Part shown: positions 44,240 to 55,655 of the stretch, one piece after another
Numbering within the stretch: position 1 is the stretch's first letter
Layout of the letters: each line of letters opens with the position of its first letter
NCBI GenBank assembly: GCA_030068075.1
Contig: CM057839.1
Span: 21,555,167-21,619,166 of the forward strand
Source: Paguma larvata
Taxonomy: Eukaryota > Chordata > Mammalia > Carnivora > Viverridae
DNA: 64,000 nt
Direction of reading: 5' to 3'
Notes under the pieces: generated by a model
What the model saw: the letters and a program-made list of their open reading frames with translations, nothing else
Told to the model about the DNA's origin: nothing
The model's database searches: none
Position numbers and translations under genes: made by a program

Positions 44240-46320
44240 ATGAAACTTTGGCCGTTAATTACATAGCCTCCAAGACTGGGTGAAAACTAGGTGTCACTGA
44301 TGAGCAATTCTACATTGTAATAGCTTGTCAACATACCCGTGTTCCAGATGTCTACAACGTGATTGTATAGACAGTGATCATGTGATACATTATCCCTACT
44401 CATGAAGCTTTTTAGTAATAACATGGAGTCATTCTTTCTCTGCCCAATTCCATCCAGCTGCTCCATAGAGAAGTCAAATTCCCTTTTTAATCTGTGTTGC
44501 CAGTGCCATCTAAGAAGAAAGATAACTGTCCAGAAATGCCCTGCTCTAAGACTGTAGTGTTCCCATAAATGACCACTTCCTCTACCTCTTAGCAATTCTA
44601 ACCTTTAAAGACATTTTGTTCCATAGTGTTTAGAATATCAGTAGTCCTTCCTAGGTGAGGGTTTAAGCACACTTCTGGCACTATTGATGGGTATGATGTA
44701 CCCTTAGTAATCCCAGTAGTTCCATTAGTTTATTTAGTCAAGGCCTATAGATGAGAACGTAATGGTAGCTGTAGTCATTAGTAAGTAGTCAGGCTTAAGA
44801 TCATGGAGTGTGGTGGTGGGAGTGGGGCTGCTTCTTTTCTCTGAATCTCTTGCTGGAATTTTTAGTTGTAAATATTTCTAAAGAATTAGAAATTTTACTC
44901 TATTTGCAACAAATACATTTGCCATAATTTCTTGGATGCTGGTAGAAAAGAGACTCCTTGATCAGAGACAAAGGAAATGTTATTATTCTCAGCAATTTAT
45001 TCCCCATGCTCAAGTTGCTACAGAGTGATGGAAAGACAGCCAGATGACATATTTCCTTGCCAAGGGGTTTGTTTTGGAGAAGAGGAATTCTGATCTTCGG
45101 GAATCACAAGATTTTATTACGAACGTAAGCATCCCTAAATTTTGCTCTGAAGGGTTACATTATCTCTATCTCCAAGGCTATAAGCAAATGTTTCCCCGAT
45201 TACTGAGAAAAATTCTATTTTCCAAGATGGTTCAATATACAAAAGTTCTTGAATAGCCTCTGCAGAACAAAAAGCTGTTGGTACCTCACTTGTAAAACAT
45301 GCAAACATGAGAAAGGCCCATGTAGAATTTTCTCTCCCAAACTCCACTTTTGTTGCTCTACTGCCTCAACTTCTGGAGAATTTTCCTGGAGTATATCATT
45401 CTGCTGGCTGCTCTAATTTGTACGGCAGAGATGGAACAAAATCCATTCAGCTCGTCCAATAAAGCATTTAATTAAGTCTACTACCAAGAGGTCTCCAAAA
45501 AGCAGAAGGTCAACCTGCATTATTGACTTCAATCATGCATTCCGGGGCCTCAGACCAAATTAGTGAACAAATCCACTTTTAGATCGTATGGGTTTATCTT
45601 AGAAAGCCAGATGCCCTTCTCCTTGTTTCTCCATTGACCTTTCCATGGGGCTGAAGACATTAATTCATGTATAGCAAGATAAATTAACAATGGGACAGAT
45701 TCTGCCTTGGCTTGACAGGGAGGAAATCTAAGATAGTTCTTTCATCCGTGACAACCTTGTAAACTAAGCTGAGTATGAGCTCACTCTTCTCATGGCCAAA
45801 GTGGTGTCATTTATTATTTCATTTAAAGTCAGAAGCAAAACTCTCTTTGGTTGACTTCTGTTCTAAAGATAGGGTGCACAGCAGTAAATCAGTAATCTAC
45901 ACAAAACTCTGCCAACTAAGCAAGGGTAGCCCTTGTAAAGATCTTCGTAATCACCTGTGGGCTATTATGATCTACTAATGGTGTTTCTTTCAACAACTAA
46001 ATATCTCCTATGATTATCCCTAAGGAATAAGTCATCATGTTTCAGGCAAGGGGGGATAGTTAATACCTGGCTTCCACATGAGAGGTAAAATCCAAGGTCA
46101 CACATAATATCCTTGGAAAGAAACTGTCATTTACAATTGCTGGAGATTCCCAGGTAAAACCTATATATGTTGAGATCACAGCTTGATACTGCCTCCAACT
46201 TAGACTTCTAGTTAGAAGGTAAGCCTTAGAATCCCAGTTGGGTTAGAACAGATTCTAATCCTTGTTTATTATGGGTCTGCCTGAGTGCTGTCAGTCCAAC
46301 TTGTTCTGTTTATTCATTCT
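44240..46320 (-). mobile_element. Possible decayed ERVL-like internal sequence, antisense (weak)
   Basis: About 2 kb of moderate-GC, non-simple sequence with phrases that recall antisense ERVL-type internal regions, such as 'CCATCCAGCTGCTCCATAGAGAAGTCAAATTCCC' and 'AGACCAAATTAGTGAACAAATCC'. It has no identifiable LTRs, no readable reverse transcriptase or integrase motif, and many stops in every frame. The call is little better than unassigned. Small frames at 44287-44595 and 45044-45347 are not genes. Confidence 0.28.
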
Positions 46321-46590
46321 ACCAGTAGGTCCCATTCCTTCTGATTTCCAAAAATTCAATGTGATTTTCAATACAGACACTTTCATTAGTTAAATGAGTA
46401 GTTTTTTTGCTCTGAGAACAAAACCTAAGGTTCAGACCATACCGTAACAGGGGCAGGGAGATTTGTGGTTGACTGTATAAGTGGTCCCATTGGCAATTAA
46501 GCAATTTGCTTGTGTACGTGGTGATACCTAATGTCCACTTTGCCTTATGAGAGATTTCTGACTATACTACTTCTACTTTACAAGGAAACT

Positions 46591-46790
46591 TTTTTTTTTA
46601 AAGCTTGTTTTGAGAAAGATACAGAGAGCAAGTAGGGGAGGGGCAGAGAGGGAAGGAGACAGAATCCCAAGCAGGATCCACACTGTCAATGCAGAGCTTG
46701 ATTCAGGGCTCGAACTCATAAACTGTGAGATCATGACCTGAGCCGAAGTCAAGAGTTGAATGCTTAACTGACTGAGCCACCCAGGTGCCC
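46591..46790 (-). mobile_element. SINEC_Fc-type SINE, reverse, with TSD
   Basis: Near consensus. The + strand ends 'TGAGCCGAAGTCAAGAGTTGAATGCTTAACTGACTGAGCCACCCAGGTGCCC', with the extended linker (extra AAGAGTT). The flanks TTACAAGGAAAC (46578) and TTACAAAGAAAC (46791) are a 12-bp duplication with one mismatch. Confidence 0.96.
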
Positions 46791-46802
46791 TTACAAAGAA
46801 AC

Positions 46803-48099
46803 ATTTTGATATGCTTTCTCCCTGATTTAATATCTCTCTAACATCACATGAAAAATCATTAGTATTTCTGGCCTTAGAATTATCTGATGTCTTTGCCCAA
46901 TGAGAGCAATTTCGACCATGTCTAGCAACAAACTGCCCATAGTCAGACTACAGTTAGCTATATCTACCAGTTTATAGTATAAAACTATCAAATTAACATA
47001 CTGGCCAGAAAACTGTCAGAAAAGAAGTCCATGGGAATAAACACATTTGTGATAACCATTTCTTTAATCAGAGCAGTGAGTTTGGAATCAAGCCAAATAA
47101 TCTAACTATTCAAAAAATTGAAAATTATTCCCTCCCCAATCATTTCCATTGGTTTTGTAGGCAAAATTGAATTTTGCTTTACAATTTTCTAGTTATATAT
47201 GAAAGCACTTTCAACCTGTTGGTGGTGGTCCTGAACCCCTTTCCACTCTGCCATTGCATCTTGATTACTTGTGAGATGCAAGCAAAGCAGGATAAGTTTC
47301 ACGCTGATTCTTGTGACTCATATTTGGTAATTCAACCATGTATTATCTCAGGTGTGCCCCAGATTTCCTTTAAGAACCATCCAATATAATAGCTAATGCA
47401 CTTTTGGGGGTAAGAAAAAGAAAGGAATGGGAAAACAATGAGAACTTGATGCCAAGATGGTTTCCTTCTCTTCTTTGTTAGAAAATGATAAAAGCTGCGG
47501 AGCAAATTATGAGTGATGAATCTTATCACTGGAATTGGGAGGAAATAGATCCAAGAGAACTGCTAAGTGGATAATTATGCAGCACATATCAAAAGGGAGA
47601 TTCAGAAAAAAAATATTTTCTTTGGTTGCCCTTAGGAGAACTGGTAAAAACTAAATCCCTAAAAGAAGAGACACGAGTGGTAGAACAAAAGCATATGTTG
47701 TATCCCTGTGAGCAGATGTTATATTTACTCAAAAAGTAACTCAGTTATGACCACTGATTGTTTTTTAAAGATATTCTGGTAATTGAGGATCAAGGACATG
47801 TGCCCACTGAATCTTGAGTACATTCTATTAAATAGTTAAGACACTTCAGAGGAATACTTGCAGAAGCCTGTTGAATGATTATTAACATAGGATTAATGAT
47901 CATGGAAAACCATCAATAATTCTATATACCGCTAAATGAATTATGTTATTCGGTTTGAGATCTGACCTCCACGTAGCCACAATTTTTTGAGACCAGATGC
48001 TTTCTGGTCCAATGATAGCTGATGAGCTATACTGAGGGAAAACAGCGATCTGGCAGGCTTATTTTCAAAGAGATAACAGCCGCACCCTCTTATCTTCTT
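46803..48099. other. Unassigned sequence, possible continuation of the ERVL-like stretch
   Basis: No firm family. Small frames at 47174-47529 and 47941-48132 have no known domain. Confidence 0.38.
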
Positions 48100-48111
48100 A
48101 AAAATGAAATT

Positions 48112-48465
48112 TCTCCACATCCTCGCCAGCATCTATAGTTTCCTGATTTGCGGAGGGTATTATGTTAAGTGAAATAAGTCAGTCAGAAAAAGACAGATAC
48201 CATATGTTTCCACGAATAGATGGACTTGGTGAGACTAAGCAAAAACCAGGGGGAGGGGAAGAGGGGAAAGAAAAAAAAGACACAGAGAGGGAGGGAGATA
48301 AAACATAAGAGACTCTCAAAGACTAAGAACAATCTGAGGGTGAGGGAGATGGGGGGGGGAGAGGGGGTGATGGGCATTAAAAAAGGGCACATGTTGGGAT
48401 GAACACTGGGTGTTTTATGTAAACCAATTTGAAAATAAACTATTTTAAATTAAAAAAAAACAAAA
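48112..48465 (+). mobile_element. Young 5'-truncated felid L1 (3' end only)
   Basis: Sense L1 ORF2 tail and 3' UTR: 'TCCACATCCTCGCCAGCATC', 'TTAAGTGAAATAAGTCAGTCAGAAAAAGACAGATACC', a G-rich purine tract (48247-48372), 'GTGATGGGCATTAAAAAAGGGCACATGTTGGGATGAACACTGGGTG' and the felid ending 'TTTATGTAAACCAATTTGAAAATAAACTATTTTAAATTAAAAAA'. AATAAA and a poly(A) tail are present. The target copies AAAATGAAATTT (48101 and 48468) flank it. The jump from 'CTGATTTGCGGAGGG' to 'TATTATGTTAAGTG' indicates an internal deletion. Confidence 0.9.
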
Positions 48466-48481
48466 AAAAATGAAATTTATC

Positions 48482-49829
48482 TTCCAAAATACAGACATTC
48501 CAAGACTGGCTTTGTGATGGCCACATGGACACATCTAAATAAATGTTATTGAAGGAGACTATTATAAATGCTGTTATAAGGACTCCCCCATCTTAGGATA
48601 TTTATGTATCTTTGTTATAGGAATGGCATTTTCAGGAAGTAGTAACTAACCACTACTGGGAACCTAGTGGTAACTACTACTACTAGGACCTAACTGACCC
48701 TAGTACTACCATGGGGCTGACAGGTAAAAACAATATTTAGGAAATTTGAAGAAAGTGGTAGAAAAAAAGGAAATTGACAGGATTTCTACTGAGGACTTGA
48801 AAGCTCACTATCAAAATTTGTAGGCTAGAGTGGCCACACTGATATCATACCAAATTAAAAAATATCAAGACAATTAAAAAAAATCTATCATAATCTAGAG
48901 AAACCCAAATCTCATTAAGAGAATCATGACTTAGAACAGAGATACTTTAACAGTGGCTATATTTATCTCCCTAGCTAAAACCATAGTATTTGAAACAAAT
49001 TGATTGAAAGGTCAAGATCTGTTCTTCCAACCCTCATGTGACATCATAGGCTGAATTCAAAGATTTAGGTCAAATACCTTTACAAACCATGGAGCAAGTG
49101 TTATCCATAACTACTTAAGTTTGCTAAATACTGGTGCTCAATACATAGGAAGATCTATTTGTGAGTAACAGAGATGGTCTGAGTTTGAAACTGGAAGCTT
49201 ATGCAGTTATAAAGAGATTTCAGAGTGGGTCAAGTTTTTAATTAGAAAGTGCGACTAGAGATATTGGTCTGTATGCCCATTGCCTTTATCTGATTTTATA
49301 ACTGCAATGAACACTATGTCAAATTGGAGCATGATGTCCCAGTCATTTTCAAGGGAGATAATTGACTAATTGACCAACTATGCCCGCCACCTAGTTCCAA
49401 ATTAACCATGCTATTAGGAATCTTTGGAATTGTTCAAGTCATCTGCAGTAGCAATGGCTAACCAATACAGAATTCTGGAAAAGAAAAGATTCTTCTTATT
49501 AGAAGTCATTTTTATGTCTCAAGATCTCTAGTAGGTACCATCCATAAATGTTTTATTTAAAAAAATTGGGTGGTTCCTTCAGCAAGAATTTTTAAAATTA
49601 TAGAAATCTTGCATTTTTATAGATGGATTAATTATTTGAGAGTAAAGGGCAGTTGATGTCATGTCTATGTATGTGATATAATCTAATTATGGGAAATCCC
49701 CAATATAAAAACATAAATTCTGTGAATATTAACTGAAGAAGGGGAGGATACCAGCAGTTGTAGCAGTTTACTTAAAAATAGGGTAAATATATGCTCTATA
49801 TACAATATACATACATATTTTGTCATTTA
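48482..49829. other. Unassigned sequence
   Basis: No gene or repeat family recognised over 1.35 kb, apart from repeated TACTACTA words near 48650-48710. Confidence 0.42.
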
Positions 49830-49980
49830 CTATTTACAGCTATGCTAAGAGCTGTGTGATTATTATTAAAACAAAGTGAAGAAATTGATCCCATGAGGTA
49901 AATTGATCTTAGAAAGTAAATCCTAAATTTACTAAGCAGAAGGCTAGAATCAAAATTTTCTGTCCAATTGTGTTTTTTAT
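49830..49980 (-). mobile_element. MIR remnant, antisense (tentative)
   Basis: 'TTATTATTAAAACAAAGTGAAGAAATTGATCCCATGAGGTAAATTGATCTTAGAAAG' and 'GCAGAAGGCTAGAATCAAAATTTTCTGTC' follow antisense MIR ('..TTTACAGATGAGGAAACTGAGGC..GAGGTTAAGTGACTTG..GGCAGAGCTAGGATTCAAACC'). Confidence 0.52.
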
Positions 49981-50363
49981 GGCATGATGCTAAGAAATGA
50001 AAATAAGAAATGAATCAAATAAGTGAAAGGAATTCACATATCAAAACGAATAAAAAAATGCAAAGTTCATATATTGGAAACAAAGCATCCTTTAAACTTC
50101 CAGTAGATTACAATCTGGAAGCGTTCAAATGGTACCATAGATAAACAATCTATATATTTTCATAATTATACAGGAAAACACAATTTCATAGTATATGCAA
50201 TTTGAAGCTTTTAAATGATAAGAGCAGCAAATACCATAGCTATTCTCTCTGAAATCGAGATGACACTTCAGAGATCACACTAACAGCAAGTACTTTTGTG
50301 TGGTCATGAGATATATTTGTATGTTTTAAATGCCACCAACTTTTCATTTATTCATGATTACAG
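49981..50363. other. Unassigned AT-rich sequence
   Basis: Nothing recognised. A 3' splice-site-like 'TTTATTCATGATTACAG' closes this stretch at 50363. Confidence 0.42.
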
Positions 50364-50496
50364 GACCTCCTTCGGTTTTGAAAATTCTGGGAGCTGGAAA
50401 AGCATAAGCATAAGTGGAAAAAGAATATCCATTTCTTATGGACAGAAAGGATCATTTATGGATCTTTTGTTGGTATACAGATCCAACATCCTCCAG
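50364..50496 (+). pseudogene. Possible relic exon of a pepsin-family aspartic protease (tentative)
   Basis: A 133-bp open segment lies between an acceptor-like ATTACAG and a near-donor CAG|GGAAAG. In the frame 50362-50496 it encodes 'FGFENSGSW', which aligns with the pepsin-family 'F-x-P-E-D-S-S-T-Y'. Then comes 'GKRISISYGQKGS', resembling 'GKPLSIHYGTGS', the strand and flap segment with the substrate-binding flap Tyr-Gly. Then 'LLLVY' sits where the family has 'ILGYD'. The length is near that of pepsinogen exon 4 (about 119 bp) plus small in-frame insertions. A tandem AGCATA in 'SISIS' explains part of the excess. The donor lacks GT, and neither catalytic Asp-Thr-Gly exon was found nearby, so a complete gene is not present. 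Chance resemblance remains a real possibility. Confidence 0.3.
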
Positions 50497-51569
50497 GGAA
50501 AGTCACAAATCCCGGTAATGTCCCTCTGTGTACAATTTTGCATTTGATGCTCAGATTTAACTGACAGATGTGTAAAATCACAAAGAATTGAATGACTCCC
50601 TACTGACTTCACAGCTGTATTGTAGAAGCTGGAGAGTGTGAATTACTGCAGGGACGGTCAGCAAGAAGCCACACAACATTGCCCATTTTCATGAGTAAGA
50701 TACTCATTTGTAAATATGAGCTTGGATTTATGCATATAAAACAACTTTTTTTCATGAGATGTAATTTTAAGATATAATCTTTAGTTTAGAAAACTGGTTA
50801 TAAAATTTTTAGTGGTTATGCTATGACAATTATGGAATTGAACTAACAGCAGCAAATTAACATAAATATGCTTTTTCATTGCTTTCAGATTTTATTCTCT
50901 TAATTGCTTATGCTTTTTTTTTATAATACTCCACGTATTCATTTTGAAATTAAATGGTGTATGACTTTTGTTTGAATTATACCAATAATTCATTTTGTGT
51001 ATGTTTTAAAATTCCTGTTTATTCAAAAGTGCAAATCACCAATAACCGAAATTAGTCCAGAATTAAATGTGGTTGGCAAGCTTCAGAATTTTACCTTATA
51101 ACTTCAGGAGCTTTGGAAATCTTACATACCGGTTTTACTTCCTGTCCTCTGAATATTGTATCTGAAGGGTGAAAATGGGTTCCTTTCTTTTCGTGTTTAT
51201 CATTTAGGGAGAAAAATCAGGGAAAATGACACGGTTGCCCTTAATACTTCCTGAAGCAAGCTAAGTAGTGTTAGTTTTTTGCTTTAACAACAGTATTTTG
51301 TATACGTTAATAAAAATATGATTAAAGAATATCATATTTATCAAATTGATTAGCTATTCCATAGAAAGGGATAAAAAGGAGTTAAAAAGAAAGACAGAAG
51401 CAGACTTCTTCCACTCCCAGAAATGTCTCAAGGAGGTGAAGGTCTTAGGTTTATGGCTTAAGGAAGGAAAGTTCAGAGGGCCGAAAAGGGGTTCCTTGCC
51501 AATTTCCCTCAATCTATTGTTCTGTGAAATCATGTGGTCTATTAACTGTGGTCACGACTGCTAGTTGTC
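50497..51569. other. Unassigned AT-rich sequence
   Basis: No gene or repeat family recognised. The 72-codon frame at 51346-51564 is Lys-rich, without a known domain. Confidence 0.42.
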
Positions 51570-51870
51570 CACCCTAAATTATTTTCTCTTTCTTTTCCTT
51601 AATAATGCACCTCCTTTTAAAAAGGGTAAATGACTACCTGGTGTGTAGATAAGATTTTCCAGTCTTTCTCTCTTGAAAGTAAAACCATGTGGCCAAGTTC
51701 TAGTCAGTGGGATGGATGGAAGTGTCATGTGCTCATTAAAAACATTTGGTATCACACAGGGCCCACTGGTCCTTTCCCTTTTTCCACCTATTTCCTGGTA
51801 TGCAAATGAAATAATGGAATTTCTAGCAGCCAATCTAGTTTATTACTATATCCAAAGTGTGAATTAATGC
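51570..51870. mobile_element. Unassigned old dispersed repeat, LTR-like (tentative)
   Basis: 'AAACCATGTGGCCAAGTTCTAGTCAGTGGGATGGATGGAAGTGTCATGTGC' followed by 'CCTTTCCCTTTTTCCACCTATTTCCTGGTATGCAAATG' and 'TTTCTAGCAGCCA' is the layout of a common mammalian repeat ('GGCCATGTGACTAAGTTCTGGCCAATGGGATGTAAG..CCCTTTCC..GCAGCCATCTTG'). I cannot name the family. Frames on both strands here are shadows. Confidence 0.38.
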
Positions 51871-52557
51871 ATTGCCATTTTGACTATTAGTTGCAACATG
51901 TTTTAATGCTTTTGAAAACATACCAGCTATCACTGCATTAAAAATATTTAAAAAATTAGAAAATCTCAAGCTTGTTTTTAATCCATATGATAATTGATTT
52001 AAAAAATTCCTAAGTATTAGGATTATTCTGTAAGTGTTAGAATTTACATTCCCCTCTTATTCCCAGTCAGCCAGACCCTTAGCATAGCCTTCATGTTCTC
52101 CTCAAGGAAAGAGAACAGAAAACAAAGGAAAACTAAATAAAACATTTCAGGTTCAAATTTGCATAAAATCCGTGGACACAAAGGGTATCATAAGTTGGCC
52201 TAAAATCTTGATTAATGTATAAATGACAAAAAGTAGATGATTTTATGCCCAGAGTCCACAGCTGAAATTGACATTGTTCCCAGAAAAGCCCATGTCGTTT
52301 CTGAAATCAAAGTTCCTAGGTAGGAAAGGTAGAAAAATTTTAGTAGAGAGCAAATTATCAGGCACATTTCTCAGCGTCAATACTGAAAGATGCCAACAGT
52401 ATAGACAAAGGATTCAAGTTCTTTAAAGGACTTGGTTATTTTACACTGTGAAAATCCCAATCAAGGAACAAGCCACCTGGGCTTCAATGGGTCCTTCCAG
52501 AAATTAAACTCCCCCAGTCAAGGTAGTGGTCTCTGATTTTGGTTACCACTTTTACTT

Positions 52558-52559
<2 letters not shown>
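51871..52559. other. Unassigned sequence
   Basis: No gene or repeat recognised. Confidence 0.42.

Positions 52560-52600
<41 letters not shown>
52560..52600. repeat. (AC)n microsatellite
   Basis: Twenty uninterrupted AC dinucleotides. Likely polymorphic. Confidence 0.97.
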
Positions 52601-52602
<2 letters not shown>

Positions 52603-53789
52603 CTGTTCTCTAACTCTCCAATAGACTCCCTCTGGCTATGTGCCTCACCAGATGATGTGCTAATGACCTTAGTCTATAACTAAGGGATAGCAGGGAGGAC
52701 GAACTGGAGCTCAAGATAGCCCATGGTCAGTTTCCTGAGAATGTCATTTACCCGAAGACTCATGCTTCAAATCTAACTGTTAGTATGTGTTGCAGAGATT
52801 CATAAGGATAATAATTTTAAAAAAAACATCAAAACGGCTGTGATGTATTTTATACATTGTACTACCACCCAGTCAGAGAGATTTCCAGCATAGTTGTTTA
52901 CCCAAGGCTAAAAATCAGACATAAGTTCTCTACAAAAAAGAACTTTCTATCTGAATATTGATAAAGGTCATATTTTGCTTTTGGTAGCCCTTTATAGTCA
53001 GAAGAAACTTGCCCTTATTTATGTCGCTAAAGGAAAATCTTGATGTTTATCTGTCATTTTCATTATGGAGATGTGAAAAAGGGACAAATATTTATCATTC
53101 CTTTGGCCTGACTGAATTTTGTCCCAATTTATTCCAGAAAGCAAGGTCAGTTGATATATAGCCAACATATATACTATACAACTGGAGAATGATAATATAC
53201 AGAAAATAGCTTGGTATAAGAACGAAACTGGAATTCCTGTTTTCCTAACTAACTCCCAGCTTAAGCCCTTGAAACAACCCATCTAAGGAAATTTTGAGTT
53301 TGAATACCAGATACATCTTTTCTGAATGATTTCCTTTGGGTGGAGAAGAAACGAAAAAGCCAACTTATCCCCAGCTCTTGTGACCTTTGAATACAACCCA
53401 TTAGAAAAATGTGCACATTACTAGCATCTACTAACCAAAATTTAACTGCTTGCATATTCAATTAACCCCCAACCAAATAAATTAATTTTAAAATATTCTA
53501 GATTGTAATAATCCTCTGATACTTAGCATTAAAAGTATAAACATTGGATTAATATGGCCTTGGCCCAGACCTCATAAAATTCCCACAGAATAAGATTAAG
53601 GGGAGAAAGAGCAGAATTAGGCTCCAAGGTCTTCAGATACTAGAACTGTAATGCAAATCAGATAAAATACGTGTACTTAAAATACTTTAAGGAATATAGA
53701 GATTGGCACTGTGAGCAAGTGATAGAAATCAAGATGATTAGGCAAATCTGGGAAAGAAAAAGTTGGTCTTTTAGAAATGAAAAAAATGA
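52601..53789. other. Unassigned sequence
   Basis: No recognised family over 1.2 kb. Reverse frames at 53019-53282 and 53261-53461 have no known domain. Confidence 0.4.
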
Positions 53790-55265
53790 TTGTGGAAAGT
53801 AATTCAATGAATAAAATAAAAACCAGATTAATTAAAGCTGGAAAATGAGTTAAGTGGATTTAGATATCAACAAATCATCTGGAATGCAACACATAGAGTG
53901 AGAGGATATAAAAAATTCAAAAAAATTAAAAACAACTTAAGAGACACAGCAAAGAGACAATGATGGGCGTCTAATCTGATCATTGGGTGCCTCCTCTAGG
54001 GGCCCTCTTTGGTTGACCATCCACATAGCTATCTTATCCTTTATCTTTGCATATTACATCTTCCCATTCTTTTTATTCTTTATTTTGGGCTATGGATCAA
54101 ACGGAGAGGTGGGGTCAAAGTCAATTCTCATTTGAAATTACAAAAACACCAACTAATAGCAGAAAGAAACATCCTTAAGGTAATGAAAGGTATCTACAAT
54201 AAAACTACTATAAATGCATTTCCTCCAGTATTATGAATGGCTTAAAGATGCCTACGGCGACTGTCTCTGTATACACTGTACTGAGACACTAGCCAGAAGA
54301 ATAAGACAAGAATGAGGAAAGACATAGAGAGACTGGAAACACACATTAATTCTCATTAATTTTGCAGATTCTGTTATATTCCACTAGTGAAGTCAAGAAA
54401 ATCTAATAAAAACTGAGATAATTTAACAAATTTTGTGGTTTAAGATCAATATAGTAAAGATAATTATGTACTTTTTAAAAAGTTTTTATTTATTCATTTT
54501 GAGAGAGAGAGAGAGAGTGAAAGAGTGCAGGTGAGCACGTGAGGGCAAGAGAGAGGGAAAGAGAAAGAATCCTAAGCAGGCCCACACTGCCAACAAGAAG
54601 ACATACCTGGGGCTCGAACTCACAAACCCTGAGATCATGACCTGAGCTAAAATCAGGGGTCAAAATCTTAACTGACTGAGCCACCTAGGTGCCCCAAGAT
54701 AATTACATCTTAAATAAGAACTACAAACAAGAAATATAAAAAAATCATGTCAAATAGAAAAAATCCACATCTGTTATAGAAATACATCTGCCATTTGTAC
54801 ATGTACATCTACAAATATAAAAGATCTAAATAAACTGAGCTACATAGCATGTTCATGGGTAGTAAGACATGGAATAATGAGCACATATGTACTTTAGGGA
54901 AAAAAAAAACTATAAATTGAGCTTATTCCAAAATATATATGCATGGCAATGGACAAAAATAAAGAAGACGTGGTTGAAGAAGAACAACACGTTTGTATGA
55001 CATATCCTATTAAATATCAACAAACCTCGCAATTACAAATGCAAAATACATCAATTCAGACACTGTGGATTAGTTCCAGGGATTCAAATTAGTGATGAAA
55101 ACAATGGAGACAGATACATGCATGTTACATTAGATGAGCTACTTGATAGTGGTAAATGAATTATTTATCTTTATAGAAAAATAAAAGAGATCTCTCCCTC
55201 ATCTCATACAAGACTATCAGTTCTATATGGATTAATATTCTATGGATTAAAGTGAATTTAGTGTA
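53790..55265 (+). mobile_element. Old L1 ORF2 remnant, sense, split by a SINE
   Basis: Decayed ORF2 reverse-transcriptase region: 'TAATGAAAGGTATCTACAATAAAACTACTATAAATGC', 'CTGTACTGAGACACTAGCCAGAAGAATAAGACAAGAATGAGG', 'GAGACTGGAAACACACATTAATTCTCATTAATTTTGCAGATTC', 'GTGGTTTAAGATCAATATAGTAAAG', then, after the SINE, a long AT-rich continuation. The core at 54140-54470 is clear. The outer edges are uncertain. A 75-codon frame at 54009-54236 crosses it and is not a gene. Confidence 0.68.
54472..54695 (-). mobile_element. SINEC_Fc-type SINE nested in old L1, with TSD
   Basis: The + strand runs 'TTTTTAAAAAGTTTTTATTTATTCATTTTGAGAG' to 'AACTGACTGAGCCACCTAGGTGCCCC'. The flanks AAGATAATTATGTA (54457) and AAGATAATTACATC (54696) are the duplicated L1 target. 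A reverse 64-codon frame is the usual SINE shadow. Confidence 0.95.
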
Positions 55266-55559
55266 TTATTTAAGAATTATTAAGGAACCAGAACAGTGTG
55301 AGTGATATACAACATAGAGGTTTATTTTAAAGATAAGATCTTACCTATTTGCCAAAAGTAAAGGAAGTAAAGGCAGGAAAAGAAGCTATTAGAAGATAAG
55401 AGGCATGCTATGGACCAGCGACAGCACAATGGTGCTGGCGAAGAAGTCTATGGGAGGTTGTTGCCTTGTCTCTGGTGGATGGACATGGAGTGTCCTGTAT
55501 GATGACTGCTGGTCAAGCGGAAAAGATGGTACCAGGCCAGCAGGTCAGAATTCCCGGGG
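55266..55559. other. Unassigned sequence
   Basis: Moderate GC at 55400-55550, with no recognised repeat or gene. Confidence 0.4.
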
Positions 55560-55655
55560 AGCTTGCTGTAAAACAGGTTGCTGGGATCCAACTCCCAACT
55601 CTGTGATTCAGTAGGTCTGTAGTGGGAGCGTTTGCATTTGAGAATTTGCATTTCT

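Noticed and set aside
48183..48402. Pro/Phe-rich reverse and Lys/Arg-rich forward frames
   Set aside because: Both are readings of the purine-rich L1 3' UTR tract.
55639..55655. TGAGAATTTGCATTTCT treated as an independent short direct repeat
   Set aside because: It is the target-site duplication of the L1 composite inserted in the MER5A element, not a separate repeat system.
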